NCBI RefSeq assembly: GCF_048544455.1
Contig: NC_133538.1
Span: 438,896,311-438,960,310 of the forward strand
From: Silene latifolia
Lineage: Eukaryota > Streptophyta > Magnoliopsida > Caryophyllales > Caryophyllaceae
Reading direction: 5' to 3'
DNA length: 64,000 nt
Both the position numbers and the translations under genes were made by a program. Shown here piece by piece: positions 35,801-45,424 of this stretch. Under the pieces are notes generated by a model, which saw nothing but the letters and a program-made list of their open reading frames with translations, did not search any database and had not been told where the DNA came from. Numbering within the stretch: the first letter of the stretch is position 1; each line of letters starts with the position of its first letter.

Positions 35801-36416
35801 ATATCAAGCTCAGAAACAGTTCTGAGATGGAGATCCGTGATAAGAGTAAGCTCGGGAATATCTGAAGCCTTAGATCCTCCGCAACTGACCGCCTTTTCTC
35901 CGGCCTACACAACCCATTTTCACACAATCAACAACCACCCAACAATTCTCTCCTTTCTAAATTTGGTAACGAAAAAGAGTGAACATGCAATTATCTAGAT
36001 AAATAAATAATAATGAAAAAGAGGAGGTATATAGTACATACATTGAGGAGATTATTGGTGGTTTTACCCATAGCAGAAAGCACAATGAGTGGATTTTCGT
36101 CAGGAAAACTAAGTATTAAATCAGCAATTTCTCGCATTCTATGTGCGGACGCAACGGATGAGCCTCCAAATTTCATGACAATAGTGAAATCATTTTCATC
36201 TGTTTTATCCTCTGTAAACTCAACAATGGCGGAAGATTCCTTCTTCTCCTGGACACCCACGCATGTGACTCTCGAAAGGCGGCAGTATAGCGATGCTGGG
36301 CGAATAGTTGTAGTACTGGAGATAGTAGCGTTAATGGGGGAAAATGATTGAAGAGGATGATGTGATGAGAAGATGAATTTGGGGGCTTGCAAATGCATGA
36401 TGGAGGAAGACGCCAT
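20874..36416 (-). CDS. AK: Aspartate kinase, plastid, monofunctional (12 exons, 555 aa)
   Basis: Catalyses ATP-dependent phosphorylation of aspartate, the first step towards Lys, Thr, Met and Ile in the plastid (EC 2.7.2.4). Exons (minus strand): 36042-36416, 35781-35904, 35285-35439, 29910-30059, 29716-29811, 29471-29587, 29114-29233, 28944-29036, 28731-28847, 28462-28578, 22289-22351 and 20874-21014. They total 1668 nt and are open throughout. Features: Ser-rich transit-like N-terminus (about 1-55), KFGGSSV at 82-88, '[13 protein letters not shown]' at about 226-238, GRGGSD at 279-284, then two ACT-type regulatory regions with '[11 protein letters not shown]' ending at 509. The length matches plant monofunctional, usually lysine-sensitive forms (about 545-570). 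The start context is AACAATGGC. All splice sites are GT-AG except intron 9, which is GC-AG. No homoserine dehydrogenase domain follows. Introns 3, 10 and 11 carry transposons. Confidence 0.96.
21759..21957. mobile_element. Stowaway-type MITE in aspartate kinase intron 11
   Basis: 199 bp, CTCCCTCTGTCTC at the left and GACAGAGGGAG at the right, with TA on both sides. It is similar in ends to the MITE at 20340-20548 but differs inside. It is intronic and away from the splice sites. Confidence 0.88.
22375..23416 (+). repeat. 5' LTR of the Tat-type element
   Basis: 1042 bp from TGTTATGGGC to ACCAAAACA. It contains an 18-bp-period minisatellite (22536-22708) and near its end TTCCGACTCCCCCCGC. A single CGATCGAG word at about 23077 is not matched in the other LTR, which has ATCGAGGG there. 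Confidence 0.93.
22536..22708 (+). repeat. GGAGGAGCCTGAT minisatellite in the Tat LTR
   Basis: About ten degenerate units of around 18 bp, of the type 'CTGGAGGAGCCTGATT'. The same array occurs in the other LTR at 27486-27658, so it predates insertion here. Confidence 0.9.
23420..23437 (+). promoter_or_regulatory. Primer binding site of the Tat-type element
   Basis: TGGCGCCCACCGTGGGGC starts 3 bp after the 5' LTR. This PBS form is common in plant Tat-lineage Ty3 elements and sets the plus orientation. Confidence 0.85.
23491..25190 (+). pseudogene. Degraded Tat-type gag
   Basis: Fragments in several frames. 24525-24700 shows '[20 protein letters not shown]' and '[18 protein letters not shown]', a typical retrotransposon gag core. 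Around 24690-24800 the 'LSGATLRWF' type region is out of frame, and 24895-24960 has '[19 protein letters not shown]'. Multiple frameshifts and stops are present. A Pro/Ser-rich N-terminus begins at 23491. No zinc knuckle is recognised. Confidence 0.75.
25191..27324 (+). other. Non-coding interior of the Tat-type element
   Basis: No pol domain. It contains a poly(A) tract at 26042-26066 and a direct repeat of about 31 bp beginning CATAAGCTTTCATGAGCGGG at 26763 and again at 26838. A purine-rich tract (GAGGCTGAGGAGGAAAATTG) ends just before the 3' LTR and probably serves as the PPT. Confidence 0.7.
27325..28369 (+). repeat. 3' LTR of the Tat-type element
   Basis: 1045 bp copy of 22375-23416 with scattered substitutions and small indels near 22985-23060 and the matching stretch 27940-28040. 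It contains the same GGAGGAGCC minisatellite at 27486-27658. The AATAT duplication follows. Confidence 0.93.
28579..28730 (-). other. GC-AG intron 9 of aspartate kinase
   Basis: The exon 9/intron boundary reads CAG|GCAAGAG on the minus strand, so the donor is GC, and the acceptor is AG. The flanking codons give a continuous, conserved protein ('[18 protein letters not shown]'). Other introns of the gene use GT-AG. The strong surrounding donor match (CAG|GCAAG) is typical of genuine GC donors. Confidence 0.85.
30655..30741. repeat. 48-bp direct duplication in intron 3
   Basis: The segment starting GTTACAATTCAGAAAATTGG at 30655 repeats at 30703 with about 40 bp of identity. It is a simple tandem duplication in intron 3 of aspartate kinase. 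Confidence 0.85.
31001..31484 (+). repeat. 5' LTR of the non-coding element
   Basis: 484 bp, similar to 34409-34885. It starts TGTTGGAACTTGGAAG, against TGTTGGAAG in the other copy, so it carries an extra 7 bp right at its terminus. Confidence 0.9.
33541..34145. repeat. Degenerate tandem repeat inside the non-coding element
   Basis: Units opening with GGGTGGTC/T start at 33541, 33665, 33788, 33875, 33966 and 34056. The first two are 123-124 bp and almost identical; the later ones are 87-91 bp and share 'GACTTGATGGATTCACC', 'GTTGAGC' and 'CTCTTAATG' blocks. No open frame is kept across units. Confidence 0.85.
34409..34885 (+). repeat. 3' LTR of the non-coding element
   Basis: 477 bp copy of the left LTR, ending in CCAACA and followed by the ATTGA duplication. 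Differences from the left copy include the terminal 7-bp indel and changes near 34680 and 34747. Confidence 0.9.
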
Positions 36417-36506
36417 TGTTGATCAAGGTATGTGTATGTGTATATGTATATGTATATGTAATTGGAGTGAAATCGACGAATAAATTAAATAGGCGTTGGT
36501 GGTGGT

Positions 36507-36537
<31 letters not shown>

Positions 36538-36937
36538 AAGGGAGGGCTACTGAAATGTGAGGGGGTGGGGAGGATGCAATTATACAAATGCCAGGCAGGC
36601 TGCTCATATAGAAGCTTCAGATAGGTTTTTTTTTTTTTTGGGTTTTTCTATATAGTACACTTGTGTTTTTTTGAATTCTACTTAGTACCCCTCGGTTTTC
36701 AAACATATCACTGTTACTCCTAAATTTAATGAAAACCTCTTAAAATACCCAAAATATTATAATTCACCCTTTTTAAATGTTGATTTTATGCATTTTTTGT
36801 TGATTTTTTGCATATAATTTGCCACACTATTAACATAAATATCATTTACTCAATCGCAAACATGTTTTCTATACAAAATTCAACCGTTTAAAAATTCGAT
36901 TTTTAGTAGTTTGGGTATTTCATGAACTATTTACTAA
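36417..36937 (-). promoter_or_regulatory. Upstream region of aspartate kinase
   Basis: About 520 bp between the start codon and the Tourist-like MITE. It contains a TGTATA-type microsatellite (36430-36460) and a (GGT)n(GGC)n tract at 36497-36537, probably in or near the 5' UTR. No TATA box can be placed with confidence. Confidence 0.5.
36497..36537. repeat. (GGT)n(GGC)n trinucleotide repeat 5' of aspartate kinase
   Basis: Five to six GGT units pass into about nine GGC units. It lies 80-120 bp upstream of the start codon of a minus-strand gene, so the transcript would carry (GCC)n(ACC)n if this is 5' UTR. Confidence 0.95.
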
Positions 36938-37223
36938 GGGGGTGTTTGGTTGGAGCTTTTGGAATGGATTGGAATGGATTCAATCCATTCTAGTATTTGG
37001 TTGGGGTGATTTGGAATGAAGTTAGATACCCAATGGATTTTAACTCCACCACAACCCCTTGAATCTCATACCCATCCTCCCACCTTGGATTCAAACTCCA
37101 TTCCCCCTTCTATAATTTATGTTGAACCAAACAAGATTAGACAAGTATGGATTTAGAACCCCATACTACTATACTATCAAACTCCATACCATTCTATTCC
37201 AACTTGTTGAACCAAACGACCCC
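36938..37223. mobile_element. Tourist-like MITE (PIF/Harbinger) upstream of aspartate kinase
   Basis: 286 bp with ends GGGGGTGTTTGGTT and AACCAAACGACCCC, flanked by TAA on both sides (36935-36937 and 37224-37226). It shares internal words with the MITE at 30890-35047, such as 'ATGGATTTAGAACCCCATA'. No coding capacity. Confidence 0.88.
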
Positions 37224-37392
37224 TAAGTTTAGGGGTACAAGTGATATTTTTGAAAACCGAGGAGTATCATGTAGATTTCGAAAAAATACAGAGGCACCAC
37301 GTAGAAAAACTCTTTTTTTTTTAAAGCCAAACCCCCACTCCTTGTAAGAACGGGGACCCCTAAACTAGGGTACCATTTTCCTGTTCAATTAG

Positions 37393-37562
37393 TCTCACTA
37401 TAGACGGATATATCCGTCTAAAGTAAAAGACGGGTCAAATATGCTTAAAGTGGTGACATTTTTTGGCCCCACCATGCAAGTTGTTGTTTGTCTTATGCTT
37501 AAAGTGGGTGGATATTTGGTCGGTCTATAACTATAGACGAATATCTCCCGTCTATAATGAGA
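37393..37562. mobile_element. Probable MITE, family unclear
   Basis: About 170 bp with inverted ends TCTCACTATAGACGG and CCCGTCTATAATGAGA. A second inverted pair (ATATCCGTCTA and CTATAGACGAATAT) lies inside. No clean target-site duplication is seen, so the edges are approximate. Confidence 0.45.
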
Positions 37563-38481
37563 ATTTGTGTTTCCCGTTTGGCTTCATTACTGTGTATTGT
37601 GTTTATTGGTTGGGCTAACACTAGAGCGGCACGGGTTAGTACCATGGGCTCGTGCCATACCTGATCCTTAGGCTGATCCAAATTCATTTTTTTAAAAAAA
37701 TTGTTTTTAAATTTAATGCTCTCTACTAGCCTACTAGCCTTGATCATCTTCCCTATTCATGGGTGACACAAGATTTAATGGTTTGATTTAAATAAGCATA
37801 AAATATTGTTGTAAGGTGAGGTAATTGGAGAGAGGAAATGTATTGTGGAGTATTGTTGTGGGATGAGATGATTAAAATAAGCATAAAATATGGGTATTGT
37901 TGTGGAATGAGGTGATTGAAATAAGTATAAAATTTTACCAAAAAAAGAAATAGGGAAGGGTATTGTGAATAGACAAAAAGAAAATATGAATAAAGGAAGG
38001 TTATTTAGAGTATTTAATTTGTAATAACTAGTTTTGAAACCCGTGAAAAATCACGGATCTTGTATAAGTTTCTCTCTTTTGATTAATATTACCTATATAA
38101 ACACGAATTATTTGGAAACATGGCAAATGATAAAATAGGATGTGAATTATGAAAATTAAACATAATGACACGGTACTTCGTACTGACTGTGACTAATGTT
38201 AACTCCCTTTAATTGTTTTTCTATTTAATCCTCGTTTGCTTTTCAAGGGTTAAAATTATCAAAATTTGAGTGAAAATCTGTTAAAGATTTCGCGGTTTTT
38301 ATTTTAAATGTTTTTTTTGTTATTCTAAATTTTTAATTATGGTCATTATATAATCTAATAATAAATAAAATTAATTATAAGAATGTCACTTGGAATAAAA
38401 TTGAATACTTTAGTTAGACTTTTAACTATATTTTAGAGATTTAATAATTATTTCATATAGAAAAATGATAGAAATTAATAA
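37563..38481. other. A/T-rich intergenic DNA with an old tandem repeat
   Basis: No gene seen. Words like 'AATAAGCATAAAAT', 'TATTGTTGTGG' and 'GAGGTGATTGAAAT' recur between about 37785 and 37940, showing a degenerate repeat. A Helitron-type terminus lies at 38028-38056. Confidence 0.45.
38028..38056 (-). mobile_element. Helitron-type 3' terminus
   Basis: On the minus strand a hairpin CCGTGATTTTTCACGG is followed 8-9 bp later by CTAG and a T, the standard layout of a Helitron 3' end. The matching 5' TC end was not located, so the extent is unknown. Confidence 0.55.
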
Positions 38482-39807
38482 TGTAACACCCCCATACTCC
38501 GAGTGCCTTACCAGGACCACTCAGGTATGAAGACATCACCATCTCGGTCGCCCGAGGTATGATAATCAAATAGACAAAACGGAAACAACATTTATTATAA
38601 ATAGTTTAATGATGAATACAATCCTCAAAACCAAACCAAAGTACAATACATTATTCCAAACTATCTGTTCTCAACTGAAAAGTAAATAAATGCTAAACTA
38701 CAGCGGAAGACTCTATCGTCATGTCGTGGCCATCCCAGCTATCCCAGTACTCATCACTATACCTGTTCAATATCTGCTCACCATCCCCGAATGGATCACC
38801 GCAGGTTTTACAAAACAACACCGGTCAATTAATCACACAATCAATATAAATAACAATAATAAGACAAACATACAAAATTAACACACACACACATACACAC
38901 CACCAACTCCCATCATCTCAATCTGACTGTCCACTTTGGACCAGCCCACGCGATGGGGACCGCAGCCGTTCCCACCTAAGCCCCGCTCATCGTACGAGCG
39001 ATAACCCCGTCCATTAATGTGCACATCCCCTTTCGTGGCGGGTTCCACGAAGGGCGAAACTAGGGCGTGAGATCACTCCCGCAAGTGACCCCACTCGGTA
39101 GAGAACGCATCTCGAGAACCATCAACAAACACAACCACAATCAAAATCACAATCACAATCATCATATCAAACAACTAACTACAAAGACATCACCAATATC
39201 CCATTATGGGACTAATACGAGTAGAAATCCTACCCGAAAGCACAACACGCAGACGGTATCTACAAATTTGTATCAAAACGGCTCCTCTACGAATTCTCCT
39301 CCTATCATACAACACATAGATGCTACCATTCAAATACTACTCATAAAAACCCCCAATTCCTAAATTAGGGTTTCATCAATCTCAACAAAACATTATAGAA
39401 ATTATATTAAAAGCTTACCCTCGACGCAAGGAATCCAACGACACGAACTACGATACGAACCGACCGTCGAACTCAGGAATTGTCAAGAACGCGATTAGGA
39501 AGAAGAACTAGTTGCTTTCTCTCTTAAACAAGTTTTAGGTTTTGTAAAAAGTGATTTAAAACAATTACGAATATGTTTAAATACCTTAATCGCGTAATTA
39601 ACAAAACCCGAGAAAAACTCCCCGTAAACCGGACACTCGATCGAGTACCCAAGGCACTCGATCGAGTACCCCCCTACTCGATCGAGTGCCCCTACTCGAT
39701 CGAGTACCCAACAGTCGAAACTATTTTATTCCGCAACTTGCCCATACTCGACAGAGTAAGGGCTACTCGATAGAGTACCCCAAGACTTATAAATACGGAG
39801 TATTACG
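38482..39807 (-). repeat. 3' LTR of the Tekay-type element
   Basis: 1326 bp. On the plus strand it begins TGTAACACCCCC and ends GGAGTATTACG, where the last base differs from the A expected from the partner LTR. It carries CTCGATCGAG motifs at 39635-39777. There are numerous differences from the 5' LTR, including several small indels. Confidence 0.93.
39635..39777. repeat. CTCGATCGAG palindrome array 5 (Tekay 3' LTR)
   Basis: Four exact ACTCGATCGAGT copies within 39635-39706, then two variants (CTCGACAGAG and CTCGATAGAG) to 39777. On the element's strand it lies about 30-175 bp from the LTR's 5' end, in U3. The partner LTR has the same set at 46593-46740. Confidence 0.92.
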
Positions 39808-39820
39808 GTCTTCCCTCCTT
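39808..39820 (-). promoter_or_regulatory. Polypurine tract of the Tekay-type element
   Basis: On the minus strand, AAGGAGGGAAGAC abuts the 3' LTR directly. Confidence 0.75.
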
Positions 39821-40028
39821 AAAAGGAACTTCGTCCCCGAAGTTCAAACCACTACTAAACAAAGGTACTCCAAAACATTCCCGACTCAACAACCAAAACA
39901 AAACTCAATATAAAACACGCTACTTACCCAACTCATCCCGACAACCTACCGACGCAACATATAAAAAGGTGTATAAAACTCTTAGAAACTGCTCGCGATC
40001 ATCTCCTACCCCCCTAAAAGAAACAAGG

Positions 40029-40774
40029 TTACGTCCCCGTAACCATACATACCTGATCAAAAAGGAAATGGTAACGCTCTTTCATGATATCCTCTGCCTC
40101 CCATGTAGCTTCCTCGGTCTCGTGGTTAGACCAAAGGATCTTGAGCAAAACTGTCTCACCACCCCTAGTCTTTCTAACCTTTCGGTCTAGGATCTGCTTA
40201 GGTACCTCAAGATATGATAAAGACTCATCAAGCTCTAAGTTCTCGGCCTCTAACACATGTGAAGGGTCGCTCACATACTTCCGCAGCTGCGAGACATGAA
40301 ACACATTATGTACTCTCTCTAACGCACTTGGGTAAAGCCGGACGGTAAGCAACTTCCCCAACTCGCTCTAAGATCTCATAAGGCCCTATAAACTTCGGAC
40401 TTAGCTTGCCTTTCTTCCCAAATCTCATAACCCCGCGCATAGGAGACACTTTCAGAAGAACCTTGTCCCCAACCTGAAACTCTATGTCCCGACGATGTAG
40501 ATCTGCATAACTCTTTTGTCGATCCTGAGCTGCTCTCATCCTTTCCCTGATCATCTTAATCTGTTCCACCATCTCATGCACCATCTCTGGTCCTAAGACC
40601 ACTTTGCTTGAAACTATCGTCCCAACATATTGGACTCCTACATCTCCTCCCATACAAAGCCTCAAACGGTGCCATACCAATACTAGTGTGATAGCTGTTA
40701 TTGTAAGAAAATTCTATCAAGTCCAACCTCTGCTCCCAGCTACCACCAAAATCCATCACACAAGCTCGCAACAT
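40029..40774 (-). pseudogene. Tekay integrase C-terminus and chromodomain (broken)
   Basis: Segment 40774-40574 shows '[20 protein letters not shown]' of the integrase. 40680-40306 shows 'MIRERMRAAQDRQKSYADLH' and 'VGDKVLLKVSPMRG', and 40361-40029 has 'VFHVSQLRKYV' followed by the chromodomain-like 'KILWSNHETEEATWEAED'. The pieces are in different frames. Chromodomains of this clade are thought to guide integration to heterochromatin. Confidence 0.85.
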
Positions 40775-40977
40775 ATCCTCAAGAGTCTTGATTGTTCTCT
40801 CGGTCTGTCCGTCTGTCGCAGGATGAAAAGTCAGTACTCATCTTGATTTGTCCCCAACGATTCCTGCAACTCCTTCCAAAACCTCGATATAAATCTCGCA
40901 TCTCCGTCGGACACTATGTCCTTAGGGACTCCATGCAACTTCAAACGTTCTTTCGATAGGCCATAGCCAATTGTGCC

Positions 40978-42102
40978 TTAGTCCATGTATCTTTCATTGG
41001 AACAAAGTGAGTGACTTGGTCGACGATCCACTATCACCCAAATCATATTGTTACCTTGTTGACTCTTAGGCAAACCCACAATGAAATCCATGGAAATGGA
41101 TTCCCACTTCCACTCCGGCACCTCCAAAGACCGAACCTTACCTTGTGGTCTTCTCTGTTCCCCTTTAACTCTCTGGCATGTCAAACAACGGGACACAAAC
41201 TCAGCTGTCTCTTTCTTCATCCCAGGCCACCAAAACGTTTTCTTCAAATCTTTGTAAAGCTTGTCTCCACCCGGATGCACTGAATATGGTGTGCAATGCG
41301 CCTCTGTCATAATAGTCTTTTTCAACTCCTCATCATTAGGAACACACCACCTACCATCAAACCTCAAACTACCATCTGTATGAATAGAAAACCGGGACAC
41401 TGTCCCTTTCTCTACCCCAGCTCTCCACTCCACCATCTTAGGATCCAAAGCTTGCTTATCCCGAATGTCATCATAAAACTCCATATGCACTATCATATCA
41501 CCCATAGCATCTCCTTTCTGCATCATATGAATCCCAAAGCTCGCTACCTCATCTCTCAGCCTCATCAAAGATAGAGCTGTACACAAAGAATGTACACTCT
41601 TCCTACTCAAAGCATCAGCTACAACATTGGCTTTCCCTTCATGGTAGATGACTTCCATGTCATAATCGCCAATCAACTCCATCCACCTCCTCTGTCTCAT
41701 GTTCAACTCCTTCTGCGTGAAGATGTACTTGAGACTCTTGTGATCAGAAAATACCTTAAAGATTGCTCCATAAAGGTAATGTCTCCAAATCTTGAGAGCA
41801 AACACCACTGCACCCAACTCCAGATCATGAGTAGGGTAATTCTCCTCATAAGGCTTCAACTGCCTAGAAGCATAGGCAATCACTTTACCATTCTGCATTA
41901 ACACACATCCCAGCCCATTCTTCGAGGCATCTGTATAAACCTCGAAATTCTCGCTCCCTTCAGGCAATGCTAAGACAGGAGCTGTGGTCAAACGCTCCTT
42001 TAATGTTTGGAACGCCGTCTCACAACTCTCATCCCAAAGAAACCTGTTCTCTTTCCTCATCAACGCTGTCATCGGTCTAGCTATCTTGGAGAAATCTTTC
42101 AC
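40978..42102 (-). pseudogene. Tekay RNase H and integrase N-terminus (longest surviving pol frame)
   Basis: An open stretch of 374 codons. The N-terminal part is the RT connection and RNase H ('[20 protein letters not shown]', '[11 protein letters not shown]', 'VADALSRK'). The C-terminal part is the integrase zinc-binding region ('[20 protein letters not shown]' and 'CLTCQRVK') and the first core Asp in '[11 protein letters not shown]'. The frame is lost just after 'VIVDR', and integrase continues in other frames downstream. Confidence 0.9.
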
Positions 42103-42774
42103 GAACCGTCTGTAGTATCCAGGCTAAACCCAAGAAACTCCTCACCTCGTGAACATTCTTTGGTGCTTCCCACTTTGTCACAACCTCAATCTTCGCCGGA
42201 TCCACAAATACCCCATCTTTAGAGATTACATGCCCCCGAAAAGCAACTTTCTCTAACCAGAACTCACACTTGGACAATTTAGCATACAACTCATGATCCC
42301 TCAAAGTCTGCAACACGATCCTCAGATGCTCCTCATGCTCCTCCTTAGTCTTAGAGTAGACTAAGATATCATCGATAAACACCACCACGAATCGGTCCAA
42401 GAACTGTCTGAAGATCCTATTCATCAAATCCATAAACACAGCCGGCGCATTAGACAACCCAAATGGCATCACCACATACTCATAATGGCCATACCTTGAC
42501 GTGAAAGTCAGTTCTTCGGTATGTCCACCTCTCTAATCTTCACCCGATGGTACCCCGACCTCAAATCAATCTTAGAAAAGACTGTTGCACCACTCAACCG
42601 ATCAAACAGGTCATCTATCCTTGGCAAAGGATACTTGTTCTTTATCGTCACTCGGTTCGGCTCCCCGTAATCTATGCACGACCTCAAGCTCCCATCTTTC
42701 TTCTTCACAAACAGAATCGGTGCTCCCAAAGGCGATACACTTGGTCTAATGTATCCCTTCTCTATCGAGATCAT
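42077..42774 (-). pseudogene. Tekay reverse transcriptase (frameshifted)
   Basis: Segment 42774-42508 has '[20 protein letters not shown]' and '[13 protein letters not shown]'. 42475-42077 has '[17 protein letters not shown]' and the catalytic box in '[12 protein letters not shown]'. A frameshift lies between about 42476 and 42515. Confidence 0.9.
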
Positions 42775-43568
42775 CCAATCGCTTCCTAAGTTCCTCCATC
42801 TCCTTAGGACCCATACGGTACGGTGCCTTAGAGATTGGCCCCGTCCCCGGCTTCAACTCAACGGTGAAATCTATCTCCCTCTTCGGTGGCAACCCCGGAA
42901 TCTCCTCCGGGAAAACATCTGCAAACTCTCCCACCACTGGTATCTCATCAACTGTCGGACTCTCTATCCGGTCATCTCTCACATGACACAAGATCAACGG
43001 ACATCCCTTCCTCAGATACGACTTCAAGGTAACAGCTGCAATCAACTTAACTTTGGGTTTGACTAGAAACCCACGATAAGACACACTAACACCCTTTGGA
43101 CCCCTTAAGGACACTTTCTTTTGATGACAGTCTATCTTAGCTTTATACTTTCCTAACCAATCCATCCCAACTATCATCTCAAAACCATTAAAAGGGAACT
43201 CTAGCAAGTCTACAGGAAATCAACTTGCCCAACTATCAAAGATACATCTCTAAACAACCTCCCACACGATACAGACTCACCCGAAGGTATGAAAACTTGC
43301 TCCCTAACAGACTCATATACTCTCAAACCCAACTGTTTTACATGACTCGAAGACACAAACGACTGAGAAGCCCCCGAATCAAACAAAACAAACGTAGGAA
43401 TACCATTAACAAGGAATGTACCGGTGATAACGTGCGCATCTTCTTCACCGCCTTCTTGTCCATCATGAACAACTTGCCATCGGTCTTACCGCCCACCTCC
43501 CCGGACAAGATCTTGGCCGATGCGGTCGGCTTAGCACCCGACCCTTGATTGTTGTTGTTGTTGTTCAT
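42746..43568 (-). pseudogene. Tekay protease and start of RT (broken)
   Basis: 43207-42746 shows 'MIVGMDWLGKYKAKIDC' of the protease end and 'FADVFPEEIPGLPPKREIDF' at the entry into RT. Upstream, 43210-43568 holds the protease N-terminal part in other frames with stops. Confidence 0.8.
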
Positions 43569-44610
43569 CGGTGTCTTCGATAAGAATTACCGCCGTGCGG
43601 TTGCCTCCACTCTGGTAGCTCGACCTCCCCGGTTTGGCCATGATCCAGTAGGTGCATTGCTCGCAAAGCTCGTGCGGGTCTCGAAAGGATCCCGGTGCAC
43701 TCGTGCACTCATGTCTCTTGTGGCCTACGCCACCACAACCAAAGCAGTCACCCCCGCTATTGCTCACACTCCCACGCCACGCCCAAAGGAAGTTCCAAAG
43801 ACTAAACCCGGACCGAAGAAAATCCCTTAGATTGATTGTGGTTGCCTTTCTTGAAATTAGATTGGCCACCACCCTCGCTCTCGGACTTCCTCTTCTCTCC
43901 ACCCGACCTCTCCCGAGCCATCTCCACTAGTCTCTCGGCTCTCCCGGCCCTCTCATACGCTTCCTTTACATCGCAAGGACTCCCACGGGTAACTTATCCA
44001 TAATTTTCGTGGTTAGCCCTCTCTCAAACCTCAAAGCCGATTCTCCTCACTCAAACCCATATCCTCGATATCTAGATTTCTCATTAAACTCGCGCAGTAG
44101 TACTCGGCCACGGACATCTCAAAGAAAATCTTAAACTTGTCGAACTCCTCCCTCAACTTACTCCTCACATGTTCAAATACGAACTCCTTCCTCACACCCC
44201 TACGAAACTCCTCCCAAGGTATAGCAGGTAACCCTTGGTTGGTATATATCTCCTTGGCACTCACTTTCACCGAATCCCACCACTTGCCACCGCCTCCCTC
44301 GGATAGAATGCGGCTGATCCACTCTCATCTCATCGGGACGGTGAACTAAATCTAGTATGTTCTCCATCTCCCTCAGCCAACTATCAAGAAGGTTAGGCTC
44401 CTCAACTCCCTTGTACTCCTTCGGGTTAAACCTCGCAATATAGAGGCTGACTTTAGCATGGTCAACCTCCTTCTCCTTATCCTTATTCTTGTCCTCATTC
44501 ACTTTCTTTAGGGTCTCAGTAAGAGCATCTTGGTGTTCTAACATCTTTACGATGTCATCCGTGGTCATAAGCTCTGCTCTCGCGTACAAAGCATTTCTCT
44601 TTGGCGGCAT
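43531..44610 (-). pseudogene. Tekay gag (frameshifted)
   Basis: The likely start is the Met at 44608-44610 ('MPPKRNALYARAELMT'). The capsid part is seen as 'YKGVEEPNLLDSWLREMENI' and then, in another frame (44270-44031), 'VRKEFVFEHVRSKLREEFDK'. The CCHC knuckle 'CFGCGGVGHKRHEC' appears in 43902-43531. Frames change near 44300 and again near 43950-44030. Confidence 0.85.
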
Positions 44611-44694
44611 CTTGAAACTATACATATATAAGAAAGGGTAGATATGAACATACGTACTAAACTTCAAAACACGAAAACACGCTGCCCAGAACCT

Positions 44695-44960
44695 ACTCGA
44701 TCGAGTATCCAAACCCACTCGATCGAGTAACGGCCTACTCGATCGAGTGCCCCCATGTACTCGATCGAGTACCCAAACTCCAGAACCAAACAGACCTTCT
44801 GATCTCTAACCCACTCGATCGAGTATCTAGGTTACTCGATCGAGTGACCCCCTACTCGATCGAGTACCCCTAGTTACTCGATCGAGTGCCCCAAAACGCG
44901 ATTCTGGACTCAAAATCACCAAAAACCCACCCGATCGAGTCAGTTCCACTCGATCGAGTA
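44695..44960. repeat. CTCGATCGAG palindrome array 6 (Tekay leader)
   Basis: Ten copies, mostly exact ACTCGATCGAGT with 8-20 bp spacers and a longer gap in the middle. It lies in the 5' leader between PBS and gag, starting 85 bp upstream of the gag Met. A second array in the same element sits in the LTRs. Confidence 0.92.
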
Positions 44961-45410
44961 TCACTAATACGTAAAAGCTACCCGCATGTTAAGTCATATG
45001 CTACATGCTAACCTTATAAAATCACATGATATCATAATAAATATGCTACGCGTCCATTCTACTATCAACAAGATCAATTCATCATGCTATTAAAACCACA
45101 TTGTAAACATCCAACATGTTATCATCTCATTAACATGTTCCACATATCATTTCCTTTCACATGCTCAACTTCCTATTTCAACACCAAACCATCAACACAC
45201 TTCATTACTTTGATGCGCAAGTTAATCAAACACACAGATGACTCGACAAACACTTTCCCCATGTGACCGGTTCAAAGTTGTAGGGCGACCCCCGCGACTT
45301 TAGGACGTCTCCCAAGCCTTTGCACTAGCTCCTACAACTTTTACCCCGGGTTCATTTTAATTGACTCCCTATGTTCATTAAGTTCATTGGTTACAGGTTT
45401 CAGGATCGTC

Positions 45411-45422
45411 GCTCTGATACCA
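45411..45422 (-). promoter_or_regulatory. Primer binding site of the Tekay-type element
   Basis: Minus-strand TGGTATCAGAGC (initiator-Met type), 2 bp from the 5' LTR at 45425. Confidence 0.9.
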
Positions 45423-45424
45423 TT

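Noticed and set aside
20874..36416. Aspartate kinase as a pseudogene because of its insertions
   Set aside because: All 12 exons are in frame, splice sites are present and the total length is normal, so decay is not supported.
43549..43930. Plus-strand frames of 92-93 aa opposite the Tekay gag
   Set aside because: They are shadows of the gag zinc-knuckle region on the minus strand.
39635..44960. CTCGATCGAG arrays as a CRISPR-like structure
   Set aside because: The repeats are only about 10-12 bp, spacing is irregular, spacers are low-complexity, and the arrays are part of plant LTR elements with no cas genes.
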